Shown here one piece after another: positions 50,271-54,370 of a stretch of DNA of 54,370 nucleotides; within the stretch, counting starts at the first letter, position 1, and each line of letters starts with the position of its first letter. The translations under genes were made by a program, and so were the position numbers. Under the pieces are notes generated by a model. The model was not told where the DNA came from, made no database searches, and worked only from the letters and a program-made list of their open reading frames with translations. The stretch comes from Chelativorans alearensis (GTDB lineage Bacteria > Pseudomonadota > Alphaproteobacteria > Rhizobiales > Rhizobiaceae): contig NZ_WQNI01000023.1 in assembly GCF_010993735.1 (NCBI RefSeq), positions 1 through 54,370 of the forward strand, given 5' to 3'.

Positions 50271-51560
50271 TCAGGCCGGCTGCATCTGGGTAGCCCGCTC
50301 CATCCGGCGGATGGCGAGGTGCATCCAGGCGAGCGACACGGCAATGATGACAAACAGCGCCATGAAGCAGCTCGTCCACAGGCCGGTGAGGTCGTTGAGG
50401 TAGCCGAACAAAAGCGGCAGGATGAAACCGCCGAGACCGCCGATCATGCCGACGAGACCGCCCACCGCGCCGACATTTTGCGGATAGTAGACGGGGATGT
50501 GCTTGTAGACGGCGGCCTTGCCGAGGCTCATGAAGAAGCCGAGCACGAAGATGAGGACGACGAAACCCCAGGGGCCGATCTCGAAATGGAAGGTCTTGGG
50601 GCCGTCGATGCCCTGCACCATGTAGTCGGCAGCCGGGATCGACAGGAGAGCCGTGCACACGGCAGAGACGGCGAAGGTCCAGTACATGACCGTGCGCGCG
50701 CCCGCCTTGTCCGACAGCGCGCCACCATAGGCGCGGAAGATGGAAGCGGGGATGGAATAGGCGGCGCCGATCATGCCGGCGGTCTTGATGTCGAAGCCGT
50801 AGGCGCCGATCAGGTAGCGCGGCAGCCACAGGGCAAGCGCGACGAAGGCGCCGAAGACGAAGAAGTAGTAGAGCGCGAAGCGCCAGACTTGCAGGTTTCT
50901 GAGCGGCTCGAACTCCGAGGCGAGGCTGCGGCGGCGGAGCTGGCCGGCGCGCTGGGCGCGGATCACCGGATCGTCGCCTGTGGTGAACCAGAAGACCACG
51001 GCCATCACGAGCAGCGCCAGGGCCCAGACCTGCGCGACGGCCGCCCAGCCCCAGGCGATGAGCACGAAGGGGGCGAGGAACTTGGTCACCGCAGCGCCCA
51101 CGTTGCCGACGCCGAAGATGCCGAGCGCGGTGCCCTGCTTCTGCGCCGGATAGAAGCGCGAGACATAGGCGACGCCGACGGCGAAGGAGCCGCCCGCGAT
51201 GCCGACCCCAAGGGCCGCGACAAGCATCATCGTGTAGGTGTGGGCGAAGGAGAGCAGGAAGGTGGCAAGGGCCGAGGCCAGCATGGTGGCGGTGTAGACG
51301 AGGCGGCCGCCGTAGCGGTCGGTCCAGATGCCGAGCATCATGCGCACGAGCGAACCGGTGAGGATCGGCGTGCCGACGAGCAGGCCGAACTCAGTCTCGG
51401 AGAGCCCCAGATCGTCCTTGATGCGCACGCCGATGATGGAAAAGATCGTCCACACGGCAAAGCAGACCGTGAAGGCGACGGTGGACATGGTAAGGGCGCG
51501 GGTGGGCGTGGTGTCTTCAATTGGTGCGGCTGGCGTTGATGCGGTCATCGGCTGTTCCAA
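50271..51560 (-). CDS. narK: Nitrate/nitrite MFS transporter (NarK/NasA type)
   Basis: This 429-residue inner-membrane transporter of the nitrate/nitrite porter family takes up nitrate. The nitrate signatures are VGIAGGSFAVGVAYVSRFYP near the first repeat and GFFMSLGKAAVYKHIPVYYP then VGAVGGLVGMIGGLGGFILP near the second. Twelve hydrophobic segments are apparent. It is the first structural gene of the operon. Its leader carries the ANTAR hairpins and attenuator described separately. Confidence 0.93.
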   Translation of the reverse strand: MEQPMTASTPAAPIEDTTPTRALTMSTVAFTVCFAVWTIFSIIGVRIKDDLGLSETEFGLLVGTPILTGSLVRMMLGIWTDRYGGRLVYTATMLASALATFLLSFAHTYTMMLVAALGVGIAGGSFAVGVAYVSRFYPAQKQGTALGIFGVGNVGAAVTKFLAPFVLIAWGWAAVAQVWALALLVMAVVFWFTTGDDPVIRAQRAGQLRRRSLASEFEPLRNLQVWRFALYYFFVFGAFVALALWLPRYLIGAYGFDIKTAGMIGAAYSIPASIFRAYGGALSDKAGARTVMYWTFAVSAVCTALLSIPAADYMVQGIDGPKTFHFEIGPWGFVVLIFVLGFFMSLGKAAVYKHIPVYYPQNVGAVGGLVGMIGGLGGFILPLLFGYLNDLTGLWTSCFMALFVIIAVSLAWMHLAIRRMERATQMQPA

Positions 51561-51600
51561 TCCAACTGGTCGTGCCTCTGCTGAGGTTTTTGTTGCTGCA

Positions 51601-51668
51601 AAAAGAAAAGCTGCCGGCCAGCAATCGCCTGCCCGCGGTCACGGCGGCGATCTCTGATCGGCAGCTTT
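51601..51668 (-). terminator. Attenuator in the narK leader
   Basis: On the minus strand AAAGCTGCCG (51668-51659) pairs with CGGCAGCTTT (51616-51607), with an inner stem ATCGCC/GGCGAT, and is followed by a T-rich run (TTTTCTTTTT). It is a textbook intrinsic terminator placed about 45 bases before the narK start codon, so it must be overridden for the operon to be expressed. This fits NasT-type antitermination. Confidence 0.8.
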
Positions 51669-51674
51669 GCCTCA

Positions 51675-51718
51675 GCGCCCTTCATTGGACGCTTGTTTTT
51701 GGTGTCCCCTCTGGACCC
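51675..51718 (-). promoter_or_regulatory. Two-hairpin ANTAR (NasT) target in the leader
   Basis: Transcript order: hairpin 1 (51718-51701) pairs GGGUCC with GGACACC, one bulged A, loop AGAGG. Hairpin 2 (51692-51675) pairs GCGUCC with GGGCGC, loop AAUGAA. Both loops have A first and G fourth, the conserved bases of the known ANTAR target. Loop 1 is five bases when fully paired, one short of the standard six. The terminator begins seven bases further on. Confidence 0.65.
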
Positions 51719-51729
51719 GCTTTAGCTAT

Positions 51730-51744
51730 GCACGAGGCGTGCCA
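51730..51744 (-). promoter_or_regulatory. Sigma-54 (RpoN) promoter for the nitrate operon
   Basis: On the minus strand TGGCACGCCTCGTGC matches the sigma-54 consensus TGGCACG-N4-TTGC at every fixed base but one (G for the first T). GG at -24 and GC at -12 are in place. The predicted start, about 51719, falls right at the beginning of the first ANTAR hairpin, which supports both calls. Confidence 0.7.
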
Positions 51745-51937
51745 ACTTGGGGGCGGAAATGAAAATCGTCTGTTTTCAATGGGTTGCTTTGTCGATCCGT
51801 GTACAGCGTTTCGCTGGTGCCGCAAGCGGTGGTGAATAATGCTGCAGCGCAGCGATCAAATATTAGGCATGGGCGCAGGGTGCCCATGAATTAGGCGAAG
51901 CCCTTTTTGCTCAACCATTTTTGTAGCTGCGGCCTGT

Positions 51938-51980
51938 TCAGGCATGGATCCTCGGGTCAAGCCCGAGGCCCCATGCCTGA
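51938..51980. repeat. Palindromic repeat downstream of nasS
   Basis: TCAGGCATGG (51938-51947) and CCATGCCTGA (51971-51980) are perfect arms around an inner CCTCGGG-TCAAG-CCCGAGG hairpin. It lies 29 bases after the nasS stop and may end the nasT-nasS transcript before the narK promoter. The inner CTCGGGTCAAGCCCGAG motif is common between rhizobial genes. Confidence 0.75.
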
Positions 51981-52008
51981 GCATTGACGCGGCGCCAGCG
52001 GTCAACGA

Positions 52009-53241
52009 TCAGTCCCCAGCGCCAGCAGACCTCTGCCCGTAGATGTAGCTGTCCAGTTCCGCCGGGTCGAACACCGCCCCGTCGAAGAAGCCGTCGGGAC
52101 CGAGGATCAGCCGGCCAGAGGTTGCGCCGACGGGTGTCGGGGCCGTCAACGCGCCCTCCACCTTCATGCTGGCGGCGGGCAGTGCGGCGCCGAGCGGGCC
52201 GAGGGCGGCGCGGTAGATGTCGGGGCGGAAGGAGGCCCGCGCCTTCTCCGCGTTCGCCTCGCCGTGAGGGACCTGCCCCCAGCGGACCATCTGCGAATAG
52301 AACCACAGCGCATGGCTCTGCCAGGGGAAGGTCGCCGCCTTCTCGACGGCCAAGAAGAAATCGGCGAAGCGGTGGATGCCGCCACCCGTCTCCAGCCGCC
52401 CATCGAGCGCGCCGAGGAGGAGCTTTGCCGGCTGGCCGAGATAGGCTTCGCCGGAGAGGATCGCCGCCAGTTCCTCGTGGTTCTCCGCCTCGCCGCACCA
52501 GGCGGCGGCGCGGTAGAGAGCGCGCAACAGGCGGGCGAGCGTATCGCTGTGCGCTTCGGCCCAGTCGGCGCGCACGCCAAGCACCTTTTCCGGGCTCGAC
52601 CGCCAGATGGCCGCCTTGATCGTGGCGATGCGGGCGTGGCCGGCCGCCACGGCGACGCTGTTCCACGGCTCGCCGACGCAGAAGCCGTCGATGCGGCCGG
52701 CGGCCATGGCGTCTGCCGTCAGCGGCGGCGGCACCACGGTGATCTCGACGTCGCGCTCGGGATCGATGCCGCAGGCGGCGAGCCAGTAGCGCAGCTCGAA
52801 ATTGTGCCCGGAATGGGGGTGGACGACGCCGAAGCGCAGCCTGCCGCTCCCCTGCCCTTGCCGGTCTTCGATCACCTTCCTGAGCGCCGCTCCCACCGCC
52901 GCAGGGTCGTCCGGACCTTTGGCACCGGCCTCCTCCATCGCCTGCCACAGGGCGTTGCTGACGGTGACGGCGTTGCCGCCGAGACCGAGCGCCAGCGGGG
53001 CTATGAGGTCGAGGCGCATCGGCGTCAAGCCGAGATTGGCGGCGATCGGCATGGGCGCCAGCATGTGCGCCACCTCGAAATGGCCGACGGCGATGCGGTC
53101 GCGGATGCTGGCCCAGGAGGTCTCGCGCACCAGCGTCAGGTCGATACCCTCGCTCGCTGCAAAACCCTTCTCGCGCGCCGCCACCAGGATGGCGCTGTCG
53201 GTGAGCGGCAGGAACCCGGCGGTGATGTGGTGTTCGCTCAT
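52009..53241 (-). CDS. nasS: Nitrate sensor NasS (NrtA/CmpA-like binding protein)
   Basis: This 410-residue protein has the periplasmic-binding-protein fold of nitrate transporter subunits (ITAGFLPLTDSAILVAAREK, VVHPHSGHNFELRYWLAACG, MAAGRIDGFCVGEPWNSVAV) but no signal peptide, so it stays in the cytoplasm. In the NasS-NasT system it holds NasT inactive until nitrate or nitrite binds. No ABC transporter genes are adjacent, which supports the sensor role. ATG 53241 follows GAGG by six bases; a GTG at 53253 overlapping the nasT stop is the alternative. Confidence 0.9.
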   Translation of the reverse strand: MSEHHITAGFLPLTDSAILVAAREKGFAASEGIDLTLVRETSWASIRDRIAVGHFEVAHMLAPMPIAANLGLTPMRLDLIAPLALGLGGNAVTVSNALWQAMEEAGAKGPDDPAAVGAALRKVIEDRQGQGSGRLRFGVVHPHSGHNFELRYWLAACGIDPERDVEITVVPPPLTADAMAAGRIDGFCVGEPWNSVAVAAGHARIATIKAAIWRSSPEKVLGVRADWAEAHSDTLARLLRALYRAAAWCGEAENHEELAAILSGEAYLGQPAKLLLGALDGRLETGGGIHRFADFFLAVEKAATFPWQSHALWFYSQMVRWGQVPHGEANAEKARASFRPDIYRAALGPLGAALPAASMKVEGALTAPTPVGATSGRLILGPDGFFDGAVFDPAELDSYIYGQRSAGAGD

Positions 53242-53249
53242 TACGCGCC

Positions 53250-53840
53250 TCACTCGTCGAGCAGCCCGGAGGCCAGGATCAGGCTCTGGGCGATTTCCGA
53301 TATCTTGCGGTTCTGGTTCATCGCCGCACGGCGGAGCAGCGTGTAGGCCTCCTCCTCGGAGATCCCCTTTGAGCGCATGAGGATGCCCTTGGCGCGGTCG
53401 ACCAGCTTGCGGTTTTCGAGCGCGCTCTTGGCCTCCTCCAGTTCGCGCGCGAGCTTCGAATAGGCGTTGAAGCGGCTGATGGCCATGTCGACGATGGGCT
53501 TGACGCGCTCTTGCCTCAGCCCGTCCACCACATAGGCCGAAACGCCGGCATCCACCGCCGCCTCGATGGCGCTCTGGTCGGACTGGTCGACGAACATGGC
53601 GATCGGCCGCCTGACGGCGCGCGACAGGTTGAACATGTTCTCCAGCATGTCGCGGTTGGGGTTTTCCAGGTCGATGACGATGACGTCTGGCTCAATCTCG
53701 GCGATGCGCTGGGCGATGCCGTTCACGTCGTGCACGACGGTGACGTGCTCATGCCCGGCCTCGCGCAGCCCAGCCTCGATGATGGCGGCACGCAAGGTGT
53801 TTTCGTCTATGACCAGGACGGAGAGCGAACGGGGCGACAT
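53250..53840 (-). CDS. nasT: ANTAR-domain antiterminator NasT
   Basis: This 196-residue regulator has an N-terminal receiver-like domain (LSVLVIDENTLRAAIIEAGL, PDVIVIDLENPNRDML) and a C-terminal RNA-binding ANTAR domain (RAKGILMRSKGISEEEAYTL, LRRAAMNQNRKISEIAQSL). Freed from NasS by nitrate, it binds paired hairpins in the nitrate operon leader and prevents termination. I place the start at ATG 53840. A GTG at 53861 is in frame but lies inside a 17-base palindrome that looks like an upstream regulatory site. Confidence 0.92.
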   Translation of the reverse strand: MSPRSLSVLVIDENTLRAAIIEAGLREAGHEHVTVVHDVNGIAQRIAEIEPDVIVIDLENPNRDMLENMFNLSRAVRRPIAMFVDQSDQSAIEAAVDAGVSAYVVDGLRQERVKPIVDMAISRFNAYSKLARELEEAKSALENRKLVDRAKGILMRSKGISEEEAYTLLRRAAMNQNRKISEIAQSLILASGLLDE

Positions 53841-53856
53841 GCCTCTATTTTGCGCA

Positions 53857-53873
53857 TGCACAATGATTGTGCA
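53857..53873. promoter_or_regulatory. NtrC-type dyad upstream of nasT
   Basis: TGCACAATGATTGTGCA is a perfect 17-base palindrome apart from its centre and fits TGCAC-N7-GTGCA, the core of the NtrC consensus. It lies 17 bases before the nasT ATG. That is too close for a sigma-54 enhancer, and no -24/-12 element is near, so it may repress nasT or act on a sigma-70 promoter. Confidence 0.5.
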
Positions 53874-53919
53874 ATGCCGAAAATTGGGTGTTTGCGTTCC
53901 GGGGGCGTCTTCGTCAGAT

Positions 53920-53970
53920 CGTCATCCCGGACAGTCTCCGCCCTTGCGGGCTCCGGCTTCCGGGATGACG
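53920..53970. repeat. Palindromic repeat upstream of nasT
   Basis: CGTCATCCCGG (53920-53930) and CCGGGATGACG (53960-53970) are perfect 11-base arms with a smaller CCGC/GCGG hairpin inside. This CGTCATCCCGGA type is a frequent intergenic repeat in rhizobia. It borders the inverted duplication that begins ten bases further on. Confidence 0.75.
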
Positions 53971-54013
53971 CGCGTTGGGGCGGCGGGAAATATCTCGGCG
54001 CGTGGCGCATGCC

Positions 54014-54077
54014 TGTCAGCATCTGTCAGGAATGTTTTCCTATTCCCATTCACGCCCCTCCCGACCCGTGCGATAAT
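54014..54077 (+). promoter_or_regulatory. Promoter and paired TGTCAG operator of copy 2
   Basis: TGTCAGC (54014-54020) and TGTCAGG (54024-54030) start ten bases apart. TTCACG (54049-54054) and GATAAT (54072-54077) are separated by 17 bases. GATAAT has an upstream TGC like an extended -10. The arrangement is the same as in the left copy, while flanking bases differ. Confidence 0.5.
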
Positions 54078-54104
54078 CCCCGCGCCTGACGAAAGGAGGC
54101 AGCG

Positions 54105-54370
54105 ATGGACGGGAGTGCGGCAATCGAGCGGGATCGCGAGGCGCTGAAGCGCATCGTCGCTTCCCTCGTGGCCATGGCCGGGCCGGCCGTGGGCCCTCAT
54201 CCCGAGGCGCGGGCCGAAGGCGAGCCGCGAAAGACCCTGCCCCGCCATCTCTGGCGCGCCATCCTCCGCCTGCTGCGCCCGGCCGAGGCCGCCGCGCGGC
54301 GGCTGGTCATCGCCGCCGCGCGCGGCCTAGTCGTCTCCCTGCCGCCCCCGCGCAAGCCGAGGCCCGCAAG
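54105..54370 (+). CDS. Hypothetical small basic protein, partial (copy 2)
   Basis: The start at ATG 54105 follows AAAGGAGG. The visible 88 codons begin MDGSAAIERDREALKRIVAS and are open to the window edge. The sequence differs from copy 1 by only a few residues (G for E, R for Q, R for S, A for T). No function can be assigned. That both copies keep an open frame and the same promoter suggests both are used. Confidence 0.65.
   Translation, partial: MDGSAAIERDREALKRIVASLVAMAGPAVGPHPEARAEGEPRKTLPRHLWRAILRLLRPAEAAARRLVIAAARGLVVSLPPPRKPRPA

Larger units (their letters stand above)
51561..52008. other. Control region between nasS and narK
   Basis: No gene is seen in these 448 bases. On the minus strand, going toward narK, it holds a palindromic repeat after nasS (51938-51980), a GGGCGC/GTGCCC dyad inside ATGGGC...GCCCAT (51869-51887), a sigma-54-like promoter (51730-51744), two small hairpins (51701-51718 and 51675-51692) and a terminator (51601-51668). 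The predicted transcript start near 51719 gives a leader of about 160 bases. Confidence 0.7.
53980..54370. repeat. Right arm of the inverted duplication
   Basis: This is the inverted counterpart of 1-412, matching promoter, TGTCAG repeats, ribosome site and coding start. It runs to the window edge. The arm starts just after a palindromic repeat, while the left arm starts just after dnaE. Confidence 0.85.

Noticed and set aside
51869-51887. ATGGGCGCAGGGTGCCCAT as an NtrC enhancer for the nitrate operon
   Set aside because: It is a palindrome at a suitable distance (about 150-170 bases upstream of the predicted start), but its arms do not match TGCAC...GTGCA, so I do not call it an NtrC site.
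53841-53919. Sigma-54 promoter for nasT near the NtrC-like dyad
   Set aside because: No GG-N10-GC element with acceptable flanks was found on the minus strand near the start, and the dyad is too close to the start codon for an enhancer.

Overview
The window is a GC-rich chromosomal segment of an alphaproteobacterium, most probably of the order Hyphomicrobiales near Mesorhizobium, Chelativorans or Nitratireductor. The reasons are the family-level look of the proteins (PccA, GlpX, Hom, NasA, PhaC), a NasS-NasT nitrate regulatory pair, and the short palindromic intergenic repeats with a shared core (TCCGAAAACCGG, then CCACTTTTCGG). It is mostly housekeeping DNA with a few small accessory insertions.

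Layout. 1-4721: one arm of a diverged inverted duplication carrying a small unknown gene, then dnaE and a HAD phosphatase read leftward from pccA (4723-6750). 6907-8522: a UPF0178 protein, an XRE regulator and a RelBE-type pair whose toxin gene is frameshifted. 8650-13272: a tandem glycine riboswitch followed by gcvT, gcvH and gcvP. 13422-17289: TfoX-like and DUF2461 proteins, a TumE/TumA-like pair, and parE. 17354-22473: a DUF2336 protein, a MaoC hydratase with a CitE-type lyase, an EEP-family hydrolase, a flavin-reductase-like protein and a nitroreductase. 22572-28168: an exported protein of unknown function, thrS, a YegP-like peptide, yidD, a NifU-like scaffold protein, folE and hisI. 28274-35657: a patatin, recJ, glpX, an inserted HigBA-type pair, hom and an aminotransferase. 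35782-39417: a small exported protein, phaC and an M15-type lipoprotein. 39523-43447: tRNA-Glu, sfsA, a lipid kinase, a leftover second sfsA tail, map and radC. 43567-53840: a complete nitrate assimilation locus, nasT-nasS-[leader]-narK-nirB-nirD-nirC-nasA, all on the minus strand. 53980-54370: the other arm of the inverted duplication.

The clearest regulatory story is the nitrate locus. Upstream of narK I can read, in transcript order, a sigma-54-like promoter, two small hairpins with A..G loops of the type bound by ANTAR proteins, and a strong intrinsic terminator. NasT (ANTAR) and NasS (nitrate-binding) are encoded just upstream. A TGCAC-N7-GTGCA dyad matching the NtrC consensus lies before nasT. 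The glycine cleavage genes have an equally clear RNA control element.

The most unusual observations are these: (a) about 100 codons of palindromic repeat DNA inserted in frame inside nasA; (b) a degenerate second copy of the sfsA 3' end directly before map, on the far side of a lipid kinase gene; (c) a one-base deletion that breaks relE; (d) heptanucleotide repeats that supply the nasA stop codon; (e) near-identical inverted genes at both window ends with a conserved promoter and operator. I found no CRISPR array, no insertion sequence with a transposase, and no clearly new defence system.
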